64,000 bases of DNA from Sedimentisphaerales bacterium (lineage in GTDB: Bacteria > Planctomycetota > Phycisphaerae > Sedimentisphaerales > Anaerohalosphaeraceae), in assembly GCA_028282905.1 (NCBI GenBank), contig JANQGW010000183.1, positions 1 to 64,000 on the forward strand, read 5' to 3'. Below are positions 18,240 through 26,563 of this stretch, one piece after another. The notes below the pieces were generated by a model. It had not been told where the DNA came from and made no database searches. It saw nothing but the letters and a program-made list of their open reading frames with translations. Each line of letters opens with the position of its first letter. The first letter of the stretch is position 1. The translations under genes were made by a program, and so were the position numbers.

Positions 18240-19004
18240 CTAAAATCCGACTCGGCCCCAGACCAGTTTGATGCAGTCAATCACGTCCTGGTTGTCGTAT
18301 TGCAGGGGTTGTGAGACGCTGATCGGATGCGGTGAGTGCTGGCGGGTGTAGTTGATGGTCTGGTAGTTTTTCCATTTTTTGTAATCACAGTGGCCGTCGC
18401 CGAAGGAGAAGGTGGTGCCGAAATCGTGCTGGGTTGAGACCCAGTCCCACCACTGCGGCTGGTCGTAGTAAATCGTGTAGCTGTGCGGGGTGGGGATGCC
18501 TTCGTCGATGAAGATGGCGCGGGTGCCGGGACTTGAAATCTGGCTGGTTTGGGTTAGAATCAGGCCGGAGGTGTTGGGGACGCCGCGGAAGCCGTTCATC
18601 GAATCAACGGGGGAATAGGTGCGCATGACATTATCGATGCGTTTGGGGCAGCGATAGACATCCGGCGTTTCGCAATAGGACCAGAAGACACTTCGCCGCA
18701 TTTCTTCGAGTTTTTCCTTTTTGGTGGGCTTATAGATGTCTTCGCCCATCCAGCCGGACGGTTCGGTTCGGGCACTGACGATGCCGTCGTCATTTTCCAT
18801 CGCATATATCTGCCAGCCGATGGTTAGTTGGCGGATATTACTCAGGCAGACGACCTGGCGGCTTTGTTCTTTGGCGGCTCGCAGCGATGGGGTCAGAATA
18901 CTCATCAACAGCGAGATAATCGCCATAACCACCAGCAGTTCGATGAGTGTGAAGGCGGAGTGTCGCTGCTGATGAATTTGACGGTTTGTTTGTCTTGTAC
19001 TCAT
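18240..19004 (-). CDS. Prepilin-type N-terminal domain protein with H-X9-DG motif
   Basis: 254 aa. A type IV prepilin N-terminus (HSAFTLIELLVVMAIISLL) with Ala rather than Gly before the Phe, followed by the hydrophobic helix and LRAAKEQSRQVVCLSNIRQL, the usual form in planctomycete pseudopilin-like proteins. Near the C-terminus lies HDFGTTFSFGDGH, an exact H-X9-DG pattern. Such proteins are present in many copies in Planctomycetota and are thought to be processed by a prepilin peptidase and held at the cell surface; their function is unknown. The gene is not next to the pilus locus at 44-62 kb. AAGGA lies upstream of the ATG. Confidence 0.85.
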   Translation of the reverse strand: MSTRQTNRQIHQQRHSAFTLIELLVVMAIISLLMSILTPSLRAAKEQSRQVVCLSNIRQLTIGWQIYAMENDDGIVSARTEPSGWMGEDIYKPTKKEKLEEMRRSVFWSYCETPDVYRCPKRIDNVMRTYSPVDSMNGFRGVPNTSGLILTQTSQISSPGTRAIFIDEGIPTPHSYTIYYDQPQWWDWVSTQHDFGTTFSFGDGHCDYKKWKNYQTINYTRQHSPHPISVSQPLQYDNQDVIDCIKLVWGRVGF

Positions 19005-19051
19005 TGTGCCATATCCTTGCTTTAACTGGCTGAAAGTTATAGTTCGTGGCT

Positions 19052-19080
19052 GCTGGATACCGGGTCAAGCCCGGTATGAC
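19052..19080. repeat. Dispersed repeat family D (copy 3)
   Basis: CTGGATACCGGGTCAAGCCC then GGTATGAC, between the prepilin-like gene and the fucosidase gene. Confidence 0.75.
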
Positions 19081-19129
19081 AAAAACACACGAGAATTATA
19101 TCTGTACCTTTATATTTCAGACTAATCAT

Positions 19130-20539
19130 TTATTCGGTTTCGATGGCGATGATTGAGGCGATGGGGTCGGGCGCCTCTTTCGGCAGGTTGATCACAGAGC
19201 CGGCGGCGGTTGATTCGATTTTCAGGGCGGTTTGGCTCCGGTCGGCCAGCAGCCGGGCTGTTTTGACCTTTGCGGAGGTCAGCGGGACGGTCAGTTTCCC
19301 ATCGGCGGGCCAATCGAAGACGTGAGCGTAGAGAATGCCGGGTTTTTGGGTGTAGCGGCCCCATTTGGGGGCTTTGAAGGGGCTGGCGGTTGTTTCGTAG
19401 ATTGCCTCGCCGTTGGTTTGCATCCAGTCGCCGATGGCCTGCATGGATTTGATGCTTTCGGCGGGGATAGAGCCGTCGCCTTTGGGGCCGATGTTGAGCA
19501 GGTAGTTGCCGCCTTTGGAAACGATGTCGATAAGGTTGCGGATGAGCGTTTCATCGGATTTCCAGGCGTGGTCGTGGTCGGAGTAGCCCCATGTGGTGTT
19601 CAAGGTCATACAGACTTCCCAATCGACGCCTTCGATGCCGGTGGAGGGAATGGTCTGTTCCGGCGTAGTGAAATCGCCCTGCTCAGGTTTCCAATTCTTG
19701 AGGCGGCCGACCGAATCGTGCTTTTCGATATTCGGAATATGATAGAGACGGTTGTTGGAGATAATCTGCGGCTGGAGGGTGTGGACCATGGCCATCAGGT
19801 CATCGGCACGCCAGAACGGGCCTTCAGCGCCTTTTTTGGAATAGTCCCACCAGATGATATCGACCGGGCCGTAATGGGTCATGAGTTCTTTGACCTGGCG
19901 GTGGAGGTAATCGACATAAATCGCGTGATTGCGCGGGCCGTTTGGGAAGGGTTTGCCTTTGGTCGGGTACGGCAGCTGGCCGGCGGCTTTGTAGTCGTAC
20001 TGTGGATGGTGCCAGTCGATGACGGAATGGTAGAAGCCGACCTTAAGCCCTTCGGCGCGGATGGCTTCGACAATTTCTTTGCAGAGGTCGCGGCCGGTGA
20101 GGTCTTTGGCGTTATAGGTGGAATTGGCCGATTCGTAGAGGCCGAAGCCATCGTGGTGTTTGGTGGTGAAGACGACATATTTGCAGCCGGCTTGGCGGGC
20201 GAGTTTGGCCCATTCGGAGGCGAAATTCGGCGACGGTTGAAATTTCGGGGTTGCCTCGTGGGCGTAGTCCCAGGTATCGGCACCGACATACTGCTGAATC
20301 CATTCCATGCCGCCGCGGGTGCCGACGGTTTTGCCCTTCCAGGTGCCGGCCAGGCCGGAATAGAGGCCCCAGTGGACGAACATGCCGAAACGGGCCTGAC
20401 GCCACCATGCCATGCGGGCGTCGCGCTGCTGCGGGGTTTCTGATTTCATGGTATAGGTCTCCTTGTGGTGGGTTTGTGCGAACAGCGGGATTGCGGTCAC
20501 GGTGATCAGCAGTAAACAGGTCAACATGCGTTTTTTCAT
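19130..20539 (-). CDS. Secreted alpha-L-fucosidase, GH29
   Basis: Hydrolyses alpha-L-fucosides, probably in the periplasm or outside the cell. 469 aa with a signal peptide (KKRMLTCLLLITVTAIPLFA). GH29 landmarks: FGMFVHWGLYS (52-61), YVVFTTKHHDGFGLY (121-135), and GPVDIIWWDYS with the predicted nucleophile Asp at about 232. A small C-terminal beta domain follows (from about 375). The acid/base residue of GH29 varies between subfamilies and was not assigned. ATG with AAGGGA upstream. Stands alone; the GH78 gene at 62 kb suggests use of fucose- and rhamnose-bearing polysaccharides. Confidence 0.92.
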   Translation of the reverse strand: MKKRMLTCLLLITVTAIPLFAQTHHKETYTMKSETPQQRDARMAWWRQARFGMFVHWGLYSGLAGTWKGKTVGTRGGMEWIQQYVGADTWDYAHEATPKFQPSPNFASEWAKLARQAGCKYVVFTTKHHDGFGLYESANSTYNAKDLTGRDLCKEIVEAIRAEGLKVGFYHSVIDWHHPQYDYKAAGQLPYPTKGKPFPNGPRNHAIYVDYLHRQVKELMTHYGPVDIIWWDYSKKGAEGPFWRADDLMAMVHTLQPQIISNNRLYHIPNIEKHDSVGRLKNWKPEQGDFTTPEQTIPSTGIEGVDWEVCMTLNTTWGYSDHDHAWKSDETLIRNLIDIVSKGGNYLLNIGPKGDGSIPAESIKSMQAIGDWMQTNGEAIYETTASPFKAPKWGRYTQKPGILYAHVFDWPADGKLTVPLTSAKVKTARLLADRSQTALKIESTAAGSVINLPKEAPDPIASIIAIETE

Positions 20540-20614
20540 GCGATTGTCCCTTTCTGTCCGGATTTGGACAATGTCCCCATTGAGTATTTGTCGAGGTAAT
20601 TATACCGGATAATT

Positions 20615-20720
20615 TCAGGAATACAAGAACGTATGTATACAGGTATGTAAGTATATAAGAACTCAGGAATTTAGGAATAGGGATTTACCACGAAGGTTTC
20701 ATTCAGGAATACAGGAGTTT
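20615..20720. repeat. Short-unit repeat tract, family B (copy 3)
   Basis: AGGAATACAAGAACGTATGT, ATACAGGTATGTAAGTATAT, AAGAACTCAGGAATTTAGG, interrupted by TTACCACGAAGG (family E word). The rest of 20540-20908 shows no gene. Confidence 0.7.
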
Positions 20721-20908
20721 GGGGTTGGGATTTGGGGTTGACGCTGGGGTTTTGGGTGTTTATGATAGGCAATAGGCTGTTCGGCGTTTGTGACGCGTTA
20801 AATCGGAGTGGAACGAAGGGAATATTTATTGAAGATGGAAGGCAGGTCAACTAAGTATCTGAGTCATTTAATTTCTCTTAAACAGTATACTATTGGCTAG
20901 AGCATATT

Positions 20909-21295
20909 ATGCCAAATCAACAGGGTAAAGATCAGAATAAAATAGTACAATTGGAGCAAACTACAAATGCTTATCCCAAAAGCAGTCCCTTTATTATTTT
21001 ACTTTTTAAAGCAATTTTATTGGGGCCAGAACTGGTATGGCTTGGCGATTTTAGCATCAGCAGACGTTTTCGAGGTATTACTTTAATCACAATTCCAACG
21101 CTTGTCACACTCTTATTTCTAATCGATGGCACTCCTCCAGTGATGTTTCTTGTCATGCTATTTGTTGTTTGGTTCTGGATGTGGCTTTTTATATTGATTA
21201 TAATGTTTTTACAGGCTCTCGTTTATCTGTTTACTCCAAATAAAAAAAGTTCTGATAATACTGAGCAAAGAATTCGTGATGCAGGGAATCAATAG
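20909..21295 (+). CDS. Hypothetical small membrane protein
   Basis: 128 aa with three hydrophobic segments (around 28-43, 54-70 and 75-108) and a polar, Lys/Asn-rich tail. Base composition is clearly more AT-rich than in eno or the pilus genes, with codons such as TTA and ATT common, as in the next two ORFs. No ribosome-binding site is obvious before the ATG and no family is recognised. Confidence 0.5.
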   Translation: MPNQQGKDQNKIVQLEQTTNAYPKSSPFIILLFKAILLGPELVWLGDFSISRRFRGITLITIPTLVTLLFLIDGTPPVMFLVMLFVVWFWMWLFILIIMFLQALVYLFTPNKKSSDNTEQRIRDAGNQ

Positions 21296-21362
21296 CGCTT
21301 TGTAGTAAGATTTGACCTGTTGGTTGATGGGAATATCCTAGCTTGAAAATAAAGGCGCATAA

Positions 21363-21650
21363 ATGGGCATGCCACTAAAAGAACATTTTCGCAGATTTTG
21401 CCGCACTTTTGCTGCTCAATGGCACAATCAACCAATTGAAGAATATCGAATTCATTGTGATGCCAGTGACTGCTTACAGGTTGAAAGACGAGACATCTAT
21501 GGGGAGGTTGATTTTGAAACACTGCCGTGGGACAAAATCAATCTCGTTTGGGTTTACAAAAGAGATCTGTTTTCGTCTGACCAAATATGCATGCAGATGG
21601 TAACCAGCGAAACCGAGGCTCTTGAGATCCATGAGGACATGGAAGGCTGA
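21363..21650 (+). pseudogene. 5' part of a membrane protein gene interrupted by an in-frame TGA
   Basis: 95 codons, MGMPLKEHFRRF ... SETEALEIHEDMEG, then TGA at 21648-21650. The frame stays open through the stop (GELLKILPDRLNETRNDWWA) and is the same frame as the next ORF. From memory, uncharacterised planctomycete proteins of this kind have a Trp after E-D-x-x-G, so the stop looks like a TGG to TGA change. The pattern LPWDKINLVWVYKRDLFSSD resembles a small beta-rich (PH-like) domain. The whole reading frame 21363-22106 would encode 247 aa. Confidence 0.55.
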
Positions 21651-21659
21651 GGAGAATTA

Positions 21660-22106
21660 TTGAAAATCCTTCCAGATCGGCTGAACGAAACAAGAAATGA
21701 CTGGTGGGCCGATACGGCCTTCCCTCCTTTCGAAACCAATCAATCGTTAATTTATAAGAATCCGAATTTTGACCAAGCCGAACTTGATGAATTGATTAAG
21801 GAATTTAAAGCGGACTCTGAAATCCCCCGCCCAAAACCATTTTGGGATATTCTGTTTTTCGCTCTCATACTACTGACGTTTCCATGGCCTTTTGTCGGCT
21901 TAAGTGTTTTATGTTTATCTCAATTCTATTTGGGAATTCTTCTTGCGATAAATCTTACTGCCTTTGTTGTGCTTATGACCCGAATACTGGTTTACTGGGA
22001 ATCGTATTTTCCAAAAATCCGGATATGCAGGACATTGCAAATTATTGCAATTATCGGCCTGATTTCATATTACATTGGGCCATTCCTTTGGGATTCTGGC
22101 CCTTAG
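21660..22106 (+). CDS. Downstream part of the interrupted gene: membrane protein fragment
   Basis: 148 codons from a TTG at 21660, in the same frame as 21363-21650 and only 9 bp after its TGA. GAGGAG lies 5 nt before the TTG, so re-initiation is conceivable, but more likely this is the 3' half of a broken gene. It begins KILPDRLNETRNDWWADTAFPPFETN and has three membrane segments (about 62-80, 82-105 and 120-140). AT-rich, like the gene before it. Confidence 0.5.
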   Translation: MKILPDRLNETRNDWWADTAFPPFETNQSLIYKNPNFDQAELDELIKEFKADSEIPRPKPFWDILFFALILLTFPWPFVGLSVLCLSQFYLGILLAINLTAFVVLMTRILVYWESYFPKIRICRTLQIIAIIGLISYYIGPFLWDSGP

Positions 22107-22114
22107 CAGGAGGT

Positions 22115-22170
22115 GAGTTTTGTGGACATTTACAGACGGACACAGACATTCACGGACTTTTTTGAAACAG
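22115..22170. repeat. Periodic element with CACGGAC/GACGGACAC words
   Basis: GTGGACATTTACAGACGGAC then ACAGACATTCACGGACTTTT. The same words occur at 2868-2890, 4497-4515, 15262-15295 and 26405-26440. Confidence 0.55.
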
Positions 22171-22280
22171 CTATAGGGGGCTGTTTTTTGGTTGTATTTT
22201 CTTGTTTTTGTGTCATGTTATCTTCGTAGTTTTTATACCACTAAGCTGGTTTTAGTGTATCGTGCTCTGGGTCAACTGCT

Positions 22281-23177
22281 TTAAAGAACTAGATTGAAGA
22301 CATACCCGCCAGCAACCGCTGTGGCAAAAATCACCATCACAATGGACGCGACAAGGCGTTTTTGGAAGATACTTGCCAGCATACTCATTTCCGGAATGGC
22401 CATGCCGGCACCGCCAATAATCAAAGCGATCACCGCTCCCATGCTCATGCCCTTCTGAGCCAGCGCCAGACCAATCGGTATTGCCGTTTCTGCACGAATA
22501 TAAAGAGGTATCCCAACAATGGCGGCTACGGGAATCGCCAGCGGGTTATTCGACCCGGCAATGCGAACAACGAACTCCTCGGGCAAATAACCGTAAATAC
22601 CGGCACCGATCCCCACACCGATCAACAGAAAGACAAGGACCGCCCGGAAATCCTTCCATGCGGATTGAACCGCCACTTTGACCTTGCCGGCAAACGCAGG
22701 AGGGATTACGTTTTCTGCCGATCCGCAGCAGCTTTGTTTGGCTCGAATATTCTTGACGTGTTTTGAGCCGCCGGTTTTTTCCAGTATCACACCGAAAATC
22801 ACTGACCCAACGAAAGTGACGCCAAAATAAATCAGACAGGCCTTCAAGCCCATCAGTGTGGCCACCATACTGATGATAATGGGGTTCAGCAGAGGCGATG
22901 CAATCACAAAGGACATCACCGGGCCGAAAGGAGCGCCGGCGTTTAACATCCCCAACGTCATGGGAATTGTCGAGCAGGCACAGAAAGGCGTCAGCGCCCC
23001 TACTATCGCCCCCAGGATATTTCCCCAGATGCCGCGTTTCGAGAGCCACTCTCTGAGCTTTTCTTTGGGGATATACATCAGCACCATGTTTACAATCGCA
23101 CTGATACCAATAAAAAGGACGGTTAGTTCCACTGTAATCAGCAGAAAATATTCAATCGCTTTTGTTAGTGAATTCAT
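22281..23177 (-). CDS. Permease, DUF318/ArsP family (possible metal or arsenical exporter)
   Basis: 298 aa with about eight hydrophobic segments in two halves. The first half has the family motif GALTPFCACSTIP (residues about 61-73) followed by FGPVMSFVIASPLLNPII; the second half repeats the pattern (VGIPLYIRAETAIP). The loop between the halves carries a Cys pair (KQSCCGSAE), as in members proposed to export metals or organoarsenicals. The substrate cannot be told from sequence. Transcribed after a MarR regulator, 48 bp away, with a copy of the regulator's presumed operator between them. Confidence 0.85.
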   Translation of the reverse strand: MNSLTKAIEYFLLITVELTVLFIGISAIVNMVLMYIPKEKLREWLSKRGIWGNILGAIVGALTPFCACSTIPMTLGMLNAGAPFGPVMSFVIASPLLNPIIISMVATLMGLKACLIYFGVTFVGSVIFGVILEKTGGSKHVKNIRAKQSCCGSAENVIPPAFAGKVKVAVQSAWKDFRAVLVFLLIGVGIGAGIYGYLPEEFVVRIAGSNNPLAIPVAAIVGIPLYIRAETAIPIGLALAQKGMSMGAVIALIIGGAGMAIPEMSMLASIFQKRLVASIVMVIFATAVAGGYVFNLVL

Positions 23178-23194
23178 TTTTCGCTCTCTGTTTG

Positions 23195-23209
23195 GTTGAC
23201 ACCGTCAAC
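23195..23209. promoter_or_regulatory. Palindromic operator, copy 1 (before the permease)
   Basis: GTTGAC-acc-GTCAAC, a perfect 6-3-6 palindrome 18 bp before the permease start. The same palindrome with spacer tat lies at 23698-23712 upstream of the MarR gene. Probably the MarR binding site. Confidence 0.7.
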
Positions 23210-23225
23210 TATTTAGTTAAAAAAT

Positions 23226-23654
23226 TTATTGTTTGATTATCTGCGCCATCGCCAGCACCGCCTGACTGATCTGTTTCGCCGATTCTTCCGGAAGATTGGC
23301 ATATAAGGCTTTCACCCGTTCACTATAAGCCTGACTCGCTTTTTCCAGAATGCCAGTTCCCCTGGTGGTTACCGTCACGCAGCATATACGCCCGTCTTCA
23401 GGCGATTTCAGTTTTTTTACGTAGCCCTTTCTTTCCAAACGGTTGACGACCCGAGTGGCGCCGCTTTTGGTAAATCCGAGATATGAACCGACCGTGTTAA
23501 TCGGGCAATCCATTGTTTTCGCGATTTTTTCCAATGCCAAAAATTCCGGCATGGATAGATCTTCACAGCATTCATTATCTGAGCCTCTTGAGCCAAAATG
23601 CCACGCAATCTTTCTCAATGCTTTGCTGATTTCTTTTATCTCTTTGTTTTTCAT
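23226..23654 (-). CDS. MarR-family transcriptional regulator
   Basis: 142 aa from the ATG at 23654, chosen over the track's 23684 because GGAG lies 8 nt before it. Winged helix-turn-helix with SMPEFLALEKIAK, GSYLGFTKSGATRVVNRLER (recognition region) and wing DGRICCVTVTTRG. Two Cys pairs (ECCED near 29 and ICC near 89) could sense thiol reagents, metals or arsenicals, though this is inference. First gene of a two-gene unit with the permease. Operators at its promoter and before the permease suggest autorepression lifted by the permease's substrate. Confidence 0.9.
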   Translation of the reverse strand: MKNKEIKEISKALRKIAWHFGSRGSDNECCEDLSMPEFLALEKIAKTMDCPINTVGSYLGFTKSGATRVVNRLERKGYVKKLKSPEDGRICCVTVTTRGTGILEKASQAYSERVKALYANLPEESAKQISQAVLAMAQIIKQ

Positions 23655-23682
23655 TTGAAAGTCTCCACATTTATCGTCTATC

Positions 23683-23712
23683 ACGATAACAAAAACAGTT
23701 GACTATGTCAAC
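23683..23712 (-). promoter_or_regulatory. Promoter of the marR-permease unit overlapped by operator copy 2
   Basis: On the minus strand: -35 TTGACA, 17-nt spacer, -10 TATCGT, about 28 nt before the start codon. The -35 box lies inside the palindrome GTTGAC-ata-GTCAAC (plus-strand coordinates 23698-23712), so binding there would block RNA polymerase. Confidence 0.7.
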
Positions 23713-23810
23713 TATATTTTTTTGGATTTTCGTTTATTCTCACATAAGCGAAAAAGAGGTTGATTCTCTGCAATGAGGTTTCGGACGGACGCGGAGAGTG
23801 GGGATTTACC

Positions 23811-23905
23811 ACGAAGGACGCGAAGAGCACGAAAGTTTCATTCAGGAATACAGGAATGTAGGTATATAAGTATACAGGTATGCAAGTATATAGGTATATA
23901 GGGAA
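23811..23905. repeat. Family E words followed by family B tract
   Basis: TTACCACGAAGGACGCGAAG, then AGGAATACAGGAATGTAGGT and TATAAGTATACAGGTATGCA. A compact example with both families joined, as at 20688. The following 23906-24226 stretch holds no dispersed repeat; only a poor 51-codon ORF (24023-24178) without ribosome-binding site was seen there. Confidence 0.75.
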
Positions 23906-24226
23906 CTCGGAACGGTTAATTATACGATGATATTGGTCTTGGTTTTTTGCGGGGGGTCTCCAAAATTCCAGTTTCTGCAAACAATTGTTTCTTTACATAG
24001 AATCGTTATTGTTGTATAATTAATGTTTCATCTTCGAGAGGCTGCTTGGCGCAACTGCAACCGGTGTGGTAACGCATGGCAGAATGATGAACGGGAGCTA
24101 TGGCAGTACGGCATATCCGAAGGGCCTTTGTCAAGACCTTGCATCTATCCCTATGCGCATTATCACCGCTCATGGTAATTTCATCAAACCACTATTATTG
24201 ACCTTGTTTGAGAAAGGAAAACAGTC

Positions 24227-26338
24227 ATGTTAAAAAAAATAGCCATTTCAATAACTATCTGTCTTTTCTTCGCGCAGGCGGCGGCCGGCCCCATTCAGGT
24301 GGACGCCTGGAGCCTGACCAATAAAGCCCGGGAAGAAAAGTTCACGATCCAGGAATCCACGTTAGATGAGGTGATTCTGCCGTTTGATATGTATGACAGC
24401 GCTGAGCAAGGTGTCAGCCGGGCTGAGTCCTGGTATGATTTCTGGGTTCACAATGACAGTGCGATCTTCAAGTTTGACTGTGAGCATATTCGCAGCGCTC
24501 TGTATTCCAGCGGCGGTCAATTGTTTGTGGATATGAACTTTACACTGACGCAAGAGATCCCTTACCGGCTGACCGGACAATACACGACGACGGGGGCGGC
24601 GGTGACTTCCATGACACTGACGCTGACCAATACAAGCACGGAAACTGTCGTCTTCCACAATTTGCAGCGCAGCCGGAATACCGATAATCAGTTTTTCCTG
24701 CTGGGAATGCAGCAAGGGGATGAAGCGAATGAACTGGAAGGGTCGCAGTTTGGAACACTGCCCGCGGGGCAATACCACCTCTACTTCTATCTTGGCAAAG
24801 ACTCCAGTTCTATTCAGCAAGAGTACGGTACCGGGACCGGCATCATGGAGATCAAGCTTGGACAGCATCTGGATCGGGGAAAAATTTATTGGACCAATGA
24901 AGGAACAAATAACCTCTACCAGTCAAATCTGGACGGTACCGAAAGAGTGACGATCTACTCGAGTATCCCAATTCTGCGAGATATCACGGTCGATGTACCG
25001 GAAGCCCAGATTTACTGGATTGGAAATAATGAGACGATTAATAGAAAAATCTATCGTGCCAACCTGGATGGTACCCAACAAGAAGACTACATTACCGGTC
25101 TGGCTTTACCTATCGGTTTGGAGTTATACAAATCCGGCAGCGCTTTCTATTGGACTGAAAGTAAGAGTATTTACCGGAAGGACATGATAACACATCAAAT
25201 CAGAAGATTGATTTATGGTCCGAATTATCCCTGGGGAATTAGTATTGATCACACTGAAGAAAAATTGTACTGGTCGGTCTTGTTCGATCAGAAAATTCAG
25301 AAAGCAAATTTAGACGGCAGCGATATCGAAGATGTAATCACAGGAATTTCAGACTTAAGAGATCTTGAGGTTGATTCCAAAAACAAAATCTATTTTCTCA
25401 CAGCCGGTCGGGTGAAAAGAGCTAATCTGGATGGTACCGGAGTGGAATCACTCTCTCCTTATTTAAACGGTTGTCAGTATCTCGAACTCGATCGTTTAGG
25501 CAGCAAACTCTATTGGACAAACGCAGATTATCGAAAAATAACCAAAGTCAACTTTGACGGAACCGGCTTAGAGGAATTGCTTTCGGGATTCGAATACCCC
25601 ATTGGCATTGGACTATATGTCAACAATTCCATTGCCGGCCCGGATGCGTTCGGTTATACGGCGAAAACAATCTCCAACGGTCTGCGTGACATTGAATCAA
25701 CCGGTACCGCGGTGAGTCTGACCGGCGTTGAAGCGAGTGACAGCATTGGGCTGCCTTTTGCTTTCAATTATTACGGTGAGGAAATGACATCGCTGCGGAT
25801 TGGTGCAAACGGCTTTATCACCTTTGACGACGGTGCCATCACCGGCAGTGCGGGCGGCAGAGTTTTTCCCGACCCAAACGGCTTTAACGGTATTATCGCC
25901 GGCTGCTGGGGCGATTTGCTGCCGGAAACCGGGGGGGTCTGTTATCAGTCGCTTGGGGCCGTGGGAGACCGGGAGTTTGTGGTGGGGTTCTATGATGTTG
26001 CGCAATATACCGGCGGTGGCAATGTCACGTTCGAGATGATTCTGCATGAGAGAACCAACAATATCGAATTGCAGATCGATACGGCCGCGGGCGTCGATGG
26101 CACTGTCAATGCGGCTATCGGGATAGAAAATATGGACGGCAGCGATGGATTGACGCTGGCGTATGGAAACAGCATCGACTATTCCGGGCGAAGCGTCATG
26201 TTTACGCATCCCTGCCAATACTATCTTGCGGGGGATAACAATCGTGACTGCCGAGTTGATCTGCTGGATTTAGCTGTTGTGGCCGGTAACTGGCTGGTTG
26301 ACTGCAAGGTTGACCCTTATCATCCGTCCTGTCTGTAA
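24227..26338 (+). CDS. Secreted YWTD beta-propeller protein with dockerin-like C-terminus
   Basis: 703 aa. Signal peptide (KKIAISITICLFFAQAAAG). Residues about 22-215 form an unassigned beta-rich domain. Residues about 217-470 contain six LDL-receptor-type YWTD blades: KIYWTNEGTNNLYQSNLDG, QIYWIGNNETI, AFYWTESKSIY, KLYWSVLFDQKIQKANLDG, KIYFLTAGRVKRANLDG, KLYWTNADYRKI. A second beta domain of about 190 residues follows (SIGLPFAFNYYGEEMTSLRI). The end (AGDNNRDCRVDLLDLAVVAGNWL) is a single dockerin-like EF-hand of the type common on Phycisphaerae exported proteins. Probably binds a protein or glycan outside the cell; no enzyme motif seen. AAAGGA upstream of the ATG. Confidence 0.8.
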   Translation: MLKKIAISITICLFFAQAAAGPIQVDAWSLTNKAREEKFTIQESTLDEVILPFDMYDSAEQGVSRAESWYDFWVHNDSAIFKFDCEHIRSALYSSGGQLFVDMNFTLTQEIPYRLTGQYTTTGAAVTSMTLTLTNTSTETVVFHNLQRSRNTDNQFFLLGMQQGDEANELEGSQFGTLPAGQYHLYFYLGKDSSSIQQEYGTGTGIMEIKLGQHLDRGKIYWTNEGTNNLYQSNLDGTERVTIYSSIPILRDITVDVPEAQIYWIGNNETINRKIYRANLDGTQQEDYITGLALPIGLELYKSGSAFYWTESKSIYRKDMITHQIRRLIYGPNYPWGISIDHTEEKLYWSVLFDQKIQKANLDGSDIEDVITGISDLRDLEVDSKNKIYFLTAGRVKRANLDGTGVESLSPYLNGCQYLELDRLGSKLYWTNADYRKITKVNFDGTGLEELLSGFEYPIGIGLYVNNSIAGPDAFGYTAKTISNGLRDIESTGTAVSLTGVEASDSIGLPFAFNYYGEEMTSLRIGANGFITFDDGAITGSAGGRVFPDPNGFNGIIAGCWGDLLPETGGVCYQSLGAVGDREFVVGFYDVAQYTGGGNVTFEMILHERTNNIELQIDTAAGVDGTVNAAIGIENMDGSDGLTLAYGNSIDYSGRSVMFTHPCQYYLAGDNNRDCRVDLLDLAVVAGNWLVDCKVDPYHPSCL

Positions 26339-26563
26339 GTCATTCTGGTTCAAGGGAGTTTGAAGCCCTTGAATTGGGTTGCGGGGGTATCTTATTGTCA
26401 GCGGCTATGGACGGACACGGACATTCACGGACTTGCACGTAGGTGGGCGAATAAATTTTGGGGGCGTGGATAATTTCTTGAGTTTTTGGAGGGTTCATGG
26501 TATGTTTTGGGTATGAGCAAATCTATCAAACAAACCGATTGTCGTGATAAAGGAGTGTTGACG

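Noticed and set aside
19232-20443. 403-aa plus-strand ORF opposite the fucosidase
   Set aside because: Gly/Val/Phe-rich antisense translation of a GH29 gene with intact motifs; no start signal.
21648-21650. TGA recoded as Trp or selenocysteine
   Set aside because: Other genes here use TGG for Trp and end in TGA, and no SECIS-like hairpin was recognised after the codon; a nonsense mutation is simpler.
24023-24178. 51-codon ORF (MFHLREAAWRNCNRCGNAW...) upstream of the propeller gene
   Set aside because: No ribosome-binding site, very Trp/Cys-rich composition and no relation to the neighbours; chance ORF is likely, though a remnant of a gene cannot be excluded.
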